From Streptomyces sp. NBC_01314 (GTDB lineage Bacteria; Actinomycetota; Actinomycetes; Streptomycetales; Streptomycetaceae), in NCBI RefSeq assembly GCF_041435215.1, contig NZ_CP108394.1, positions 620,001 to 684,000 of the forward strand: 64,000 nt of DNA. The letters are read 5' to 3'. The notes below the pieces were generated by a model that saw only the letters and a list, made by a program, of their open reading frames with translations, was not told where the DNA came from and did no database searches. This document shows, one piece after another, positions 1 through 8,106 of this stretch. Each line of letters starts with the position of its first letter. Position 1 is the stretch's first letter. A program made the translations under genes and the position numbers.

Positions 1-154
1 CCTGCTCGTGTCATGCGCCGGCCGCCGGACCTACGACGAGCCGCTCAGCCACTTCCCTCCCCGGGAGGGACTGCGCCCCGGCACGGCTGTCGGCGTGCCT
101 CAGACTCCCTTCTGAGTGCGGTTCGTCGCCGCGCGACGAGCCCCCGCCACACTG

Positions 155-188
155 AACGTTCGTCGTCCGTCAACGTTCGTCGTCCGTC
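155..188. repeat. 17-bp perfect tandem repeat upstream of the TauD-type gene
   Basis: The unit AACGTTCGTCGTCCGTC occurs twice back to back (155-171 and 172-188). It ends about 50 bp before the GTG start of the first gene, so it sits where an operator or activator site would lie. No regulator can be assigned. The rest of the first 238 bases shows no convincing gene. Confidence 0.6.
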
Positions 189-238
189 GTGTCTTCGCCG
201 ACGGGCCTTTCCATCACACTCTCGAGGAGTGCATCATC

Positions 239-1312
239 GTGACCACCACTGTCGGCCTTCAGCCGATCTCCGGGCCTTCCGCATGGCGCGGCGACGAGTT
301 GTCGAAGTCCACTGACTGGATCTACGTACTCAGCGACGCCGAACGCACCGAGCTGGAAGACCTGGGACGGCGCTTCGTCGCCGACAACCCCGACCTGCGC
401 ACCGTCACCGCCGCCGACTACCCGTTCGAGGCCTGTCGCGCCCTCAACGAGGAGTGCGCCCACCAGATGGACGCCGGCCGGGGCTTCATCCTCGTGCGTG
501 GGCTGCGCACCGAGGAGTACGGCGGCCCCATGGCCGGGGCCATCTTCGTCATCATGGGCCTGCACCTCGGCCAGCCGATCGGGCAGAACCAGAGGGGCGA
601 CCTGCTCGACCACGTGATCGCCACGTCGAACAAGACGATGTCCGACGAGGGCGCGCTGCCCTCTCGTATACGGGACCGGCTCCCGTTCCACTCGGACAGC
701 TCCGACGTCGTCGCCCTCATGTGCCTGCGCGGCGCCAAGGAGGGCGGAGCCTCCAGCCTGGTCAGCGGCACCACGATCTACAACGAGATGCTGCGCCGCC
801 GGCCGGACCTCGCCGCGCGGCTCTTCGACACCTACCACTGGGACTGGCGGCGTCAGGACCCCGACTCCCCCGAACTCACGTACACCTCGCCGATCATCAG
901 CCACGTCAACGGCGTCTTCAGCACCTACGCGGGCAATTCGATGATCTTCAGCGCCCAGGAGTACCCCGGCGTCCCCCAACTCACGCCCGACCAGGCCGCG
1001 GCCATCACCCTCTTCGACGAGATCTCGCAGGAGCCCGGCCTGCCGATCGACATGGATTTCCAGCCGGGGGACGTGCAGTGGCTGCTCAACTACGCCGCAC
1101 TGCACTCGCGCACCAGCTACCTCGACCACCCGGAACCGGAGCGCCGCCGGCACCTGCTGCGTCTGTGGCTCAAGCGCGACGTCGGCCGACCGCTGGCTCC
1201 CCGGTTCGGCAAGCATGTGGTCGTGATGGGTGAGCCCACCACACCCCTGGTGCCCGGCGGCCGGTTCCGCATCACCGATGCCGTCACCGTCAACGACGAC
1301 TGGGGAGTGTGA
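239..1312 (+). CDS. TauD/TfdA-family Fe(II)/2-oxoglutarate-type dioxygenase
   Basis: The 357-residue protein resembles TauD/TfdA-type (clavaminate synthase-like) non-haem iron oxygenases, which hydroxylate small substrates at the expense of 2-oxoglutarate. The facial triad is visible: HSD at about residues 151-153 (in PFHSDSSD) and a distal His at about 289 (AALHSRTSYLD), followed by an Arg-rich RRRHLLRLW segment where 2-oxoglutarate is normally bound. The GTG at 239 is preferred over the upstream in-frame ATG because GAGGAG lies 9 bases before it and because the extra N-terminus is low-complexity. It stands alone, facing the convergent CoA-transferase genes across a strong hairpin. The substrate is unknown; its place beside a catabolic island suggests an oxidative entry step, but this is inference. 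Confidence 0.85.
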   Translation: MTTTVGLQPISGPSAWRGDELSKSTDWIYVLSDAERTELEDLGRRFVADNPDLRTVTAADYPFEACRALNEECAHQMDAGRGFILVRGLRTEEYGGPMAGAIFVIMGLHLGQPIGQNQRGDLLDHVIATSNKTMSDEGALPSRIRDRLPFHSDSSDVVALMCLRGAKEGGASSLVSGTTIYNEMLRRRPDLAARLFDTYHWDWRRQDPDSPELTYTSPIISHVNGVFSTYAGNSMIFSAQEYPGVPQLTPDQAAAITLFDEISQEPGLPIDMDFQPGDVQWLLNYAALHSRTSYLDHPEPERRRHLLRLWLKRDVGRPLAPRFGKHVVVMGEPTTPLVPGGRFRITDAVTVNDDWGV

Positions 1313-1415
1313 CCCCGCGCCCTGTCGGTGAGGGCGGCGCCCCTCGGACGCCCCTCGGACGCCCGTCGCTCGACCAGCGCCGCTGACCGTCGTGGTGCCG
1401 CCCTGAAGAAGTCCC

Positions 1416-1453
1416 GACCGCCGCAGCCATAGCGACCTATGGCTGCGGCGGTC
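1416..1453. terminator. Strong bidirectional hairpin between convergent genes
   Basis: A 17-bp perfect stem (arms 1416-1432 and 1437-1453, 4-base loop CGAC) lies about 100 bp after the TauD-type stop and before the convergent scoB stop. It has no clear T-tract, as is common in Streptomyces terminators. Confidence 0.8.
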
Positions 1454-1765
1454 GTCTATCCCCGAGGAGAAGTCCACGAGCGCACCCACGCAGCCGAGTC
1501 GAGCACGCCGAGCGGCCCGTCAGCTCACGGCCGACGGGCCGGTGATCTCCACGCGCCGGGCCTGGATGTGGGCGCGAGCGGGGCGATGTGCACCGGTCGC
1601 CGACGGACATGGGCCGTGTGCACACGGCCTTGATCCTGGTCGGCGACTCAGCGGAGGGTTGTCGCGGACAACTCGCACCGGGCGCGATCGGCGCCGTCCA
1701 CAACGGGGACGGTGACCGGCAGGCAGACACGGGCATGCGGGCCCGCTTCGACGCGTCGCGGAGGG
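1454..1765. other. Intergenic stretch with two perfect palindromes, no gene seen
   Basis: No credible coding sequence is visible. The stretch has an 18-bp perfect palindrome GGCCGTGTGCACACGGCC at 1612-1629 and a 15-bp one, GTTGTC-GCG-GACAAC, at 1658-1672. They lie between two convergent 3' ends, so they are as likely to be structural as regulatory. Confidence 0.5.
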
Positions 1766-2413
1766 CTACGAGCGGGGTTCGTCAGGGATGAGCACCTTCG
1801 CCGCCGTCTTCACAGTGATCTCCTCGGCGGTGACGCCGGGGGCGGTCTCGACCAGGACCAGGCCGTCGTCGGTGACGTCGAGGACGCCGAGGTCGGTGAT
1901 GATCCGCTCCACGCAGCCTTTTCCGGTGAGCGGCAGATCGCACTCCCGCACGATCTTCGGGGTGCCGTCCTTGGCGGTGTGGGTCATGGTGACGATCACT
2001 CGGCGGGCACCGTGCACGAGGTCCATGGCTCCGCCGATACCGGTCACCATCTTGCCGGGGATCGCCCAGTTGGCGAGGTCGCCCCGTTCGGAGACCTGCA
2101 TGGCGCCGAGTACGGCCGCGTCGATGTGGCCGCCGCGGATCATGCCGAACGACAGGGCGGAGTCGAAGAAGGCCGCGCCCGGCAGGACGGTGACGGTCTC
2201 CTTGCCCGCGTTGATCAGGTCCGGGTCGACCTCGTCCTCGTACGGGAAACGACCGGTGCCCAGGATGCCGTTCTCCGACTCCAGCACGACGTGGACACCC
2301 TCGGGCAGGTGGTTGGGGATCAGCGTCGGCAGCCCGATACCCAGGTTGACGTACTCGCCGTCGCGCAGTTCGCGGGCCGCGCGGGCCGCCATCTCGTCGC
2401 GTGTCCAGGCCAT
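1766..2413 (-). CDS. scoB: 3-oxoacid CoA-transferase subunit B
   Basis: This 215-residue protein is the beta subunit of a family I CoA-transferase (3-oxoadipate or succinyl-CoA:acetoacetate type). These enzymes move CoA from succinyl-CoA to a 3-oxo acid and feed aromatic or ketone-body carbon into acetyl-CoA. Family signatures are NLGIGLPTL near residue 23, the catalytic Glu in [10 protein letters not shown] (about residue 47), and [12 protein letters not shown]. It starts at ATG 2413 and shares a 4-base ATGA overlap with subunit A upstream, so the two are translationally coupled. In this island it probably handles a 3-oxo acid from ring cleavage. Sequence alone does not separate pcaJ-type from scoB-type specificity. 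Confidence 0.92.
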   Translation of the reverse strand: MAWTRDEMAARAARELRDGEYVNLGIGLPTLIPNHLPEGVHVVLESENGILGTGRFPYEDEVDPDLINAGKETVTVLPGAAFFDSALSFGMIRGGHIDAAVLGAMQVSERGDLANWAIPGKMVTGIGGAMDLVHGARRVIVTMTHTAKDGTPKIVRECDLPLTGKGCVERIITDLGVLDVTDDGLVLVETAPGVTAEEITVKTAAKVLIPDEPRS

Positions 2414-3183
2414 CAGACCCGCACCTCCCTCTGCGTCACCGTGAGGTTCTCGATCTTCTTGTCGGCAGCCTGTGCGGGGCTGAGGACCACCACGCGCTGG
2501 ACGAAGATGCCCGGCAGATGGACGTGGTCGGGGTCGATCGTGCCCGGTTCGACGAGCTCCTCCACCTCGGCGATCGTGATACGGCCGGCCATGGCGGCGA
2601 GGGGGTTGAAGTTGCGGGCGGACTTGTTGAACACGAGGTTGCCGTGCCGGTCGCCCTTCGCCGCCCGCACCAGGGCGAAGTCGGTGGTGATCCCGCGTTC
2701 CAGGACGTGGGCGGCGCCGTCGAAGTCGCGGACCTCCTTGGCCGGTGAGGCGACGGCGACGCCGCCCCCGCCGTCGTAGCGCCAGGGCAGACCGCCGTCG
2801 GCGACCTGGGTGCCGACCCCGGCCGGGGTGTAGAAGGCCGGGATGCCGCAGCCCCCGGCCCGCAGCCGTTCGGCGAGGGTGCCCTGCGGGATCAGCTCCA
2901 GCTCGATCTCGCCGCCCAGGTACTGGCGGGCGAACTCCTTGTTGCCGCCGATGTAGCTGCCGGTGACCCGGGATATCCGGCCCGCGGCGAGCAGCACGGC
3001 GAGGCCGGATTCCCCCGCCCCGCAGTTGTTGGAGACGACGTCGAGTCCCGTGACGCCGTGGTCGTGCAGGGCCTGGATCAGGGCTCCCGGAATTCCACTG
3101 AGCCCGAAGCCGCCGACGGCGAGGGACGCCCCGTCCGGGACGTCCGCCACCGCCTCGGCCGCGGAAGCGACCACCTTGTCCAT
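2413..3183 (-). CDS. scoA: 3-oxoacid CoA-transferase subunit A
   Basis: Alpha subunit (256 residues from the chosen ATG) of the same CoA-transferase. It shows the glycine-rich [10 protein letters not shown] at the N-terminus and [15 protein letters not shown], both typical of subunit A. An in-frame GTG at 3195 would add MGRR; ATG 3183 is preferred because the protein then begins MDKVV like its relatives and has a purine-rich GGGCAGGCGG just upstream. Its stop overlaps the start of subunit B. A block of 15-bp tandem repeats lies 33-90 bp upstream of the start. The IclR-type operator seen elsewhere in the island is not evident here. Confidence 0.9.
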   Translation of the reverse strand: MDKVVASAAEAVADVPDGASLAVGGFGLSGIPGALIQALHDHGVTGLDVVSNNCGAGESGLAVLLAAGRISRVTGSYIGGNKEFARQYLGGEIELELIPQGTLAERLRAGGCGIPAFYTPAGVGTQVADGGLPWRYDGGGGVAVASPAKEVRDFDGAAHVLERGITTDFALVRAAKGDRHGNLVFNKSARNFNPLAAMAGRITIAEVEELVEPGTIDPDHVHLPGIFVQRVVVLSPAQAADKKIENLTVTQREVRV

Positions 3184-3215
3184 CCGCCTGCCCACTTTTC
3201 TGCAGGGCGAGGCGC

Positions 3216-3275
3216 CCTGCGCTGATTGGCTGTTCGCTCAGCAGTTGTTCGCTGAGTGGCTGTTCGCTGATTGAA
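3216..3275. repeat. Four 15-bp tandem repeats upstream of scoAB
   Basis: TGTTCGCT begins at 3231, 3246 and 3261, an exact 15-bp period. A fourth, diverged copy (about 11 of 15 matches) starts at 3216. The array sits immediately upstream of the minus-strand scoA start and downstream of the M20-like gene stop. It could be a phased operator array or a replication-slippage product. Confidence 0.7.
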
Positions 3276-3309
3276 ATGAAAGGTCCGGTCGGCACCGGGA
3301 TCTGCGGCG

Positions 3310-4473
3310 TTACGCCGGCAGCTCGGTCAACAGCCGGCGGTAGATGCGCGCGTAGGCGGTCAGCTGCCCCAACGACAGGGCATCTCGACGGGGATCGTCG
3401 GCGGCCGGCTTCGCCTGCGGGCCGAGGCGCACGGTCTCGACGCCGCGGGCGCGCAGTACGACGCCGTCGGTCGATCCCGTCCAGCCGGTGATCGGCGGCG
3501 GCTGCGCACCGAACTCGTCGAGCCAGGCCGCCCGCGCGGCTGTCACCACCGGGGCGTCGGCCGGCGTGGCCGCGGCTGCCGCGACCGGCTCGGCCTCCAC
3601 CTCGACCGCGCAGTCGCGCAGCACCGACCGCGCACACCGTGCCCGCAGCCGGTCGGCCAGCTCGGACGCCAGCGCCGTCGGTTCGACCCGGTCACCTGCG
3701 ACGACGTAGAGATCGATCCGCAGCTGGGCCGGCAGCAGGTCCGGCTTGTCGGGCCACCCCCCGCTGATCGCGCCGATGCCGCACGCCCGGCCGGTCTGCC
3801 CCTCCCGCGGGTCGGCGGCCAGGTAGTCCGTGCGCCAGCGGGCCAGCTCGTCCAGGACGACGCCGGCCCCGGCGACGACTCCCCCGGGTGGTGTGGCCGA
3901 CTCCGCCGTCATCGCGGCCCCGGAGCGACCGGTCACCCGGACGCTCAGGTAGAGCGCGCCCGGCTCGTGCCACAGCAACGTGGGCGGGCCGCACTTGGCG
4001 ACGATCGCCGACCGCGGCAGCTGATACGTGTCGGCGTAGGCCTCCAGGCCGGTGGCCCCGCCGGCGCGGCGGTGCGTACCGGAGCCGGCGAGCAGCAGCC
4101 GTCCGGCACCCGCCTCGGCGAACGCGACCAGCGCGGCCGCCACCGGCCCGCGGGCGACCCCGAGACCGAAGCCGGTCACCACGTCGCCGTCCACGCCGAG
4201 CGGAGCGATGGGCGCGGCGTCGCCGGTGACGAGCCGGTTGTACGCCCCGGCGTCGTCCAGCGACGTGTCGAGGTGGGAGTACAGCAGCGGCCCGGCCCCG
4301 TGCGCGGCGATCAGGCTGCCGCCCGCGGGGCCGTGCTCCACCACCTGCCACTCGACGCGCGGCCACCGGTCGGCGCACCAGGCGCGCAGCCGGTGGGCCG
4401 CCGTCCGCTCCTCGCCACGTGGAGCGGGGGTCACGTCGAGCAGGTGCAGGACGTCAAGCAACTGCTGTCTCAA
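3310..4473 (-). CDS. M20-family-like hydrolase with degenerate metal site
   Basis: This protein of about 387 residues aligns with M20 peptidase/amidohydrolases (ArgE/DapE type). It retains the first motif LLYSHLDTS (His about 67, Asp about 69) and the dimerisation-domain signature IGAISGGWP. The other metal ligands look lost: the usual G-x-D-x-K-G element reads [10 protein letters not shown], the catalytic EE element reads AGSGTHRR, and the C-terminal His element reads [10 protein letters not shown]. It starts at TTG 4473, forming a TTGA overlap with the upstream dioxygenase stop and preceded by GGGGA; no ATG/GTG fits. Its place directly after the extradiol dioxygenase suggests a role on a ring-cleavage product, possibly non-metallo, but function is unproven. 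Confidence 0.75.
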   Translation of the reverse strand: MRQQLLDVLHLLDVTPAPRGEERTAAHRLRAWCADRWPRVEWQVVEHGPAGGSLIAAHGAGPLLYSHLDTSLDDAGAYNRLVTGDAAPIAPLGVDGDVVTGFGLGVARGPVAAALVAFAEAGAGRLLLAGSGTHRRAGGATGLEAYADTYQLPRSAIVAKCGPPTLLWHEPGALYLSVRVTGRSGAAMTAESATPPGGVVAGAGVVLDELARWRTDYLAADPREGQTGRACGIGAISGGWPDKPDLLPAQLRIDLYVVAGDRVEPTALASELADRLRARCARSVLRDCAVEVEAEPVAAAAATPADAPVVTAARAAWLDEFGAQPPPITGWTGSTDGVVLRARGVETVRLGPQAKPAADDPRRDALSLGQLTAYARIYRRLLTELPA

Positions 4474-5681
4474 AAACGTCCCCAGTCGTCGGACGCCGGA
4501 CGCCACACGTCGATGTTGCGCGGGTCGGCCGGCATCCTGCGGGCCCGGTGCGTCTCGTGCTCCTCCGGCGTGAACACCCGGTGCCGGTCGCACAGTTCGA
4601 AACGCGGGCCGAAGCGCGTGTCGTGCAGGTAGAACGCGATCGACGTCGACGCCGAGTGGTTGACGATGTCGGAGGCGATCGGCGCGCCCTTGTACAGCGC
4701 GCGGGCGCGCATCCGCATGACGTGGTCGAGGCTCTTCATCGCGAAGCACAGGTGCGCGGTGAAGTACTCCTTGTTGTTCTGGATCGCGAGGCTGTGGTGG
4801 TAACGGTCCTCGCCGCGGAGGAACGTGGTCGAGCCGACGACGTAGTCCGAGGGCACGAACTTCAGGACGTTCTGGTAGAAGTCCAGCGACTCCTCGTACT
4901 TCGCGGTGGCGATGAAGGGGTGCACCAGGTCGAGCGGCCGGATCTCGATGTGCGGCGGCTCGGCGTACTCCTGGAACTCGGTGAACAGCTCGATGATGAG
5001 ACCGTTCGGGTCCTTCACGGCGAAGCCGTTCTCGCACAGCGCCTGCTGCCGCTCCTGCAGCTCAAGGGCTTCGAGGCCGGCGTCCGCGACGCTCTTGCGC
5101 AGCTGGTCGAGGACCTCCTCGCTCGCCACGCTGTAGCCGACCGCGGTCGTCCACCCGTCGGTGCGCTCGGGCGCGTGGATCAGCTCGATCGCGTGGTGCT
5201 CGATGTCCGCGCGCAGGTAGGCGTACTCGTCCGTACGCTGCTCCAGCTGCAGTCCTACGTGGTACTCGAGGAAGTCGATCGTGGCCTGCATGTCCGGAAC
5301 CTCGATCCGGGCGTACTCCATGCCGTACGGGCCGTGCGGGCGGGTGCTCACGGGCGCTGTCCTTCCGGGGGCGAGCGACGGATGCTCGGCGTACTCGAAC
5401 GAGGTGATGGCCTGTCGGCCGATGACCGGTCGCCAGCGCGTGTGCACGAAGCGCTCGTGGGACTCGCTGCCGAGATAGGCCAACAGGTCGTCCAGGTTGT
5501 CGAAGTCGACGGCCATGGTGTGGGTGAAGGTCTGGTCGCGCGTGCTGACGTTCTCGCCGAGGACGAAGCCGCGCATGGCCGTGTACCGGCCTGGGAAGGT
5601 ACGCAGCTCGGCCAGCACTGACTCGCGTGTGGCCTGGTCGATTCCGTCGGCGAAGCGGAAGGAGAGGGTGTGTCGGATCAT
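4470..5681 (-). CDS. Extradiol (type I, VOC) ring-cleavage dioxygenase fused to an N-terminal Dabb domain
   Basis: The 403-residue protein has three parts. Residues about 1-100 look like a Dabb (stress-responsive alpha/beta barrel) domain. Residues about 118-235 and 250-370 are two vicinal-oxygen-chelate modules, as in BphC/catechol 2,3-dioxygenase. The iron ligands expected of a type I extradiol enzyme are present in the second module: His 254 (DLVHPF), His 310 (YFTAHLCF) and Glu 362 (RFELCD). The catalytic His pair is in RYHHSLAI (about 295-296). It should insert both atoms of O2 next to a catechol hydroxyl to open the ring. It lies 21 bp after the Rieske beta-subunit gene and overlaps the M20-like gene by 4 bases, so it is part of the same operon. 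Confidence 0.9.
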   Translation of the reverse strand: MIRHTLSFRFADGIDQATRESVLAELRTFPGRYTAMRGFVLGENVSTRDQTFTHTMAVDFDNLDDLLAYLGSESHERFVHTRWRPVIGRQAITSFEYAEHPSLAPGRTAPVSTRPHGPYGMEYARIEVPDMQATIDFLEYHVGLQLEQRTDEYAYLRADIEHHAIELIHAPERTDGWTTAVGYSVASEEVLDQLRKSVADAGLEALELQERQQALCENGFAVKDPNGLIIELFTEFQEYAEPPHIEIRPLDLVHPFIATAKYEESLDFYQNVLKFVPSDYVVGSTTFLRGEDRYHHSLAIQNNKEYFTAHLCFAMKSLDHVMRMRARALYKGAPIASDIVNHSASTSIAFYLHDTRFGPRFELCDRHRVFTPEEHETHRARRMPADPRNIDVWRPASDDWGRF

Positions 5682-5702
5682 CGGGTCACCGTCCGTCGCC
5701 GT

Positions 5703-6227
5703 TCAGAGGATGAAGCTGAGCCGGGCGCCTGCCGCCAGCGACTCGTGGCCCAGGATCGAGCGACGCAACCGGAAACGCAGTCCGTCCCCGGTCGGCACCA
5801 GCACATGCTCGTACCAGCCGACGTAGGCGTCGAAGCGTCCGTCGCGGGCGCGGTGCACCACGAAGGACGCCGCCACCCGGAAGGAATCCTCCGTGTGCTC
5901 GGACAGCCGCACGTTGGACACCAGCCGGTGGGTACGCGAGTGCGGGTTCTCGGCGTGTGCCTTGCGGGACTTCAGGCGCTTGACCCGGGCAAGGATCAGG
6001 TCCCAGTCGTCGTCGACAAACGATCCGGTCTCGTGCGGCGACCAGCCGGGACGGTAGTCGGTGGTCGGGATCTCGTAGCGGGCGCCGGGCTCGAAGAGGG
6101 CCAGCCAGCCGTCGTAGTCCCAGCGATCAAGGATGTCCGCCTCGGAGTAGAGGAAGTCCTCCACCTCCGGCCGGGTGATGGTGCGTCCCCCGCAATGTAC
6201 GGAGTGGGTGCCGGTGATCGCGGTCAT
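5703..6227 (-). CDS. Aromatic-ring-hydroxylating dioxygenase, beta (small) subunit
   Basis: This 174-residue protein matches the NTF2-like fold of Rieske dioxygenase small subunits. Typical segments are EVEDFLYSEADILDRWDYDGWLALF near the N-terminus, HRLVSNVRL in the middle, and RLRRSILGHESL at the C-terminus. The subunit is structural in the alpha3beta3 hexamer and helps shape substrate access. Its ATG overlaps the alpha-subunit stop (ATGA, 6224-6227), which indicates coupled, equimolar translation. Confidence 0.92.
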   Translation of the reverse strand: MTAITGTHSVHCGGRTITRPEVEDFLYSEADILDRWDYDGWLALFEPGARYEIPTTDYRPGWSPHETGSFVDDDWDLILARVKRLKSRKAHAENPHSRTHRLVSNVRLSEHTEDSFRVAASFVVHRARDGRFDAYVGWYEHVLVPTGDGLRFRLRRSILGHESLAAGARLSFIL

Positions 6228-7576
6228 CGCACGTCCCTGCCTTCGAGGAAGGTCGTCGGCCGCTCGCCGTGGACGGCGAGGCCGTCATCGATACCGACGG
6301 CGTCGACCCAGTGCCGCCAGAAGCCCCGCATCGCGCCTTCGTCGGTCGACCTGCCCTGTGCGCCCTTGACCTCGTCGGCCATGCCGCGCGACATGTCGCT
6401 GTAGTCCAGCTCGGGCGCAGCGGTGCCGGCCGTGGCCTGGATGCCGCGCTGGACCGCCTCGTACGCCTCGATGTCGTCCGGCGTGGCGAGCCCGCCCGGG
6501 CCGACGAAGCTGACGACCGTCTTCATGCGCAGGGCGCGCGCGGCGGGGTCCTCGTCGCGTGGGACCAGCTGCCAGGCGCGCACGTCGGTCTGGTCGGGCG
6601 CCACCGGCTCCAGCTGCCGGATCGACAGCCCTTCGATGTCGAACAGGAGCAGGTTGGGGAACACGAACAGGATGTGGCTCTCGTCGGCCACGTAGTGCGC
6701 CCGCTTCTCGCCCAGCCGCTGCGTCATCTCGGCCCGGTGCTGCTCGGTGCGCACCCGCTCGTCCTCGCCGAAGCGCGGTTCCCAGAGCATGCTGATCCGC
6801 CCGCCGTGCCCGGTCAGGACCAGCAGCCCGTGGCCGTTGCCGAGGTTGTACGCGTACTGGTTGTCGTCGGTGACGGCGAAGCCGCTCTCCCGCAGGTAGC
6901 CCACGAACGTGTTGTGGGTCGGCGCGAAGTGGTAGCCGTCCATCGCGTTCTCGACGGCGAGTTTCCAGTTGCCGCGCACGCTGTACTGCTGCGTGCCGGG
7001 CAGCGTGGTCATGCCGCCGACGTGCTGCTGTTCGATCATCGTCATGTAGTCGGCCGCGTCGCCGAGGTGCTCCAGCAACGGCGGGACGTCGGGGTCGAAG
7101 GCGACGAAGACGTACCCCTCGTGGATCTCCAGGCGCGGGACACTCCGCAGCCCCATGGAGGCCTTGAACTCGTCGCTCGACTCGTACGCGTCGGCGTCGG
7201 GGATCGCGGCGAGGTCACCGTTGTTGCGGAACGTCCAGGCGTGGTAGAAGCACTGGAAGAGCCTGGTCGAGCCCTCGCTCTCACGGCAGAGCACGGTGCC
7301 GCGGTGCGGGCAGGAGTTCAGGAAGGCGTGCACCTCGCCGGCGGTGTCCCGGCAGAAGATCAGCGGTCGGCCGCCGAGGGTGCGGACCTTGAAGTCGTTG
7401 GGGTTGGGGATCTCGGTCTCGTGGCCGAGGTAGAGCCAGGTGTGTGTCCATACCCAGCCGCGTTCCCGGGTGAAGATCTCCGCGCTGCGGTAGGCCTCGC
7501 GGTTGACCCGGAAGGTGAGTTGGTCCCAGTCCTCGACGATCATCGGTGCTGGGACGGTCCGGGGGTTGCTTCCCAT
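6224..7576 (-). CDS. Aromatic-ring-hydroxylating dioxygenase, alpha (large, Rieske) subunit
   Basis: The 450-residue catalytic subunit carries a Rieske [2Fe-2S] centre (SCPHRG with Cys 89 and His 91, then CFYHAW with Cys 109 and His 112). A mononuclear iron site follows, with the bridging Asp 213 and His 216/His 221 in ENAMDGYHFAPTHN. Such enzymes add O2 across an aromatic bond or demethylate/deaminate an aromatic ring using electrons from a ferredoxin. ATG 7576 is the first gene of a minus-strand operon (alpha, beta, extradiol dioxygenase, M20-like). It is divergent from the ferredoxin and ferredoxin-reductase genes, so the complete electron chain is encoded at one locus. Substrate class cannot be read from the sequence alone. 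Confidence 0.95.
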   Translation of the reverse strand: MGSNPRTVPAPMIVEDWDQLTFRVNREAYRSAEIFTRERGWVWTHTWLYLGHETEIPNPNDFKVRTLGGRPLIFCRDTAGEVHAFLNSCPHRGTVLCRESEGSTRLFQCFYHAWTFRNNGDLAAIPDADAYESSDEFKASMGLRSVPRLEIHEGYVFVAFDPDVPPLLEHLGDAADYMTMIEQQHVGGMTTLPGTQQYSVRGNWKLAVENAMDGYHFAPTHNTFVGYLRESGFAVTDDNQYAYNLGNGHGLLVLTGHGGRISMLWEPRFGEDERVRTEQHRAEMTQRLGEKRAHYVADESHILFVFPNLLLFDIEGLSIRQLEPVAPDQTDVRAWQLVPRDEDPAARALRMKTVVSFVGPGGLATPDDIEAYEAVQRGIQATAGTAAPELDYSDMSRGMADEVKGAQGRSTDEGAMRGFWRHWVDAVGIDDGLAVHGERPTTFLEGRDVR

Positions 7577-7782
7577 TACGGCGTATGCCTCTCACAAGTC
7601 CCGACCCGAGTGGCGTGCTGCGAGACGCCATCTCGTATGTCGCATCAGCTTCTCCTAGCACAGGCGACAGTGTCAAGCAATTGCCTGATGGTTGACACTC
7701 TGGGCCTACGCCGCCATCATCCATTCCACATTAGAAGACACCATCTCGCATTCCGTGCGACCGTGTGAAGGGCAAGAAGCCC
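7577..7782. promoter_or_regulatory. Divergent promoter region with two copies of the island operator
   Basis: Between the Rieske alpha gene and the ferredoxin gene lie two operator copies. One is a near-palindrome at 7619-7637 (TGCGAGA-CGCCA-TCTCGTA). The other is TGCGAGATGG on the minus strand (7750-7741), just before the ferredoxin start. Between them an inverted repeat, GTGTCAA at 7670-7676 and TTGACAC at 7692-7698, supplies back-to-back TTGACA -35-like boxes for the two directions. The arrangement suggests coordinated control of oxygenase and electron-transfer genes by one regulator. Confidence 0.7.
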
Positions 7783-8106
7783 GTGCCGTACGTCATCACT
7801 CAGGCATGTCTCGACATCATGGACAAGTCGTGCATGGAGGAGTGCCCGGCCGACTGCATCTACGAGGGCGACCGGATGCTCTACATCCAGCCCGACGAAT
7901 GCGTCGAGTGCGGGCGCTGCGAACCCGTCTGCCCGCAGATCTCGATCTTCCACCACGAGGACCTACCCGCCGAGTCCCAGCAGGCCGAGCGCATCAACGC
8001 CGAATTCTTCACCCTCGGAATCGTCGGAGCCGAGCCGCTCGGGTCACCCGGCGGCGCGCGCAAGGTCGGCCGGGTCGGCCACGACCACCCCGAGGTGGGA
8101 GCGTGA
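7783..8106 (+). CDS. fdxA: 7Fe-type ferredoxin (3Fe-4S/4Fe-4S)
   Basis: This 107-residue ferredoxin has the CMEECPADCIYEG and CVECGRCEPVCP cysteine clusters of the FdxA family, followed by a C-terminal extension. It carries electrons, here most likely from the adjacent ferredoxin reductase to the Rieske oxygenase; Rieske systems more often use a [2Fe-2S] partner. GTG 7783 is preferred to an upstream GTG at 7765 because family members start at MxYVI and because GAAGGG lies about 10 bases before it. Its stop overlaps the GTG of the reductase gene. Confidence 0.88.
   Translation: MPYVITQACLDIMDKSCMEECPADCIYEGDRMLYIQPDECVECGRCEPVCPQISIFHHEDLPAESQQAERINAEFFTLGIVGAEPLGSPGGARKVGRVGHDHPEVGA

Noticed and set aside
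170..1489. 439-residue minus-strand frame opposite the TauD-type gene
   Set aside because: Low-complexity Gly/Arg/Ala composition with no family pattern; it is a shadow of the plus-strand gene, as is usual in high-GC DNA.
2389..2399. CCATCTCGTCG near the scoB start, similar to the reverse operator
   Set aside because: It encodes MAARAA-type residues in a real gene and lacks the rest of the motif.
7577..7782. Possible riboswitch in the divergent leader
   Set aside because: The dyads are better explained as operators and -35 boxes, and no known riboswitch pattern is visible.
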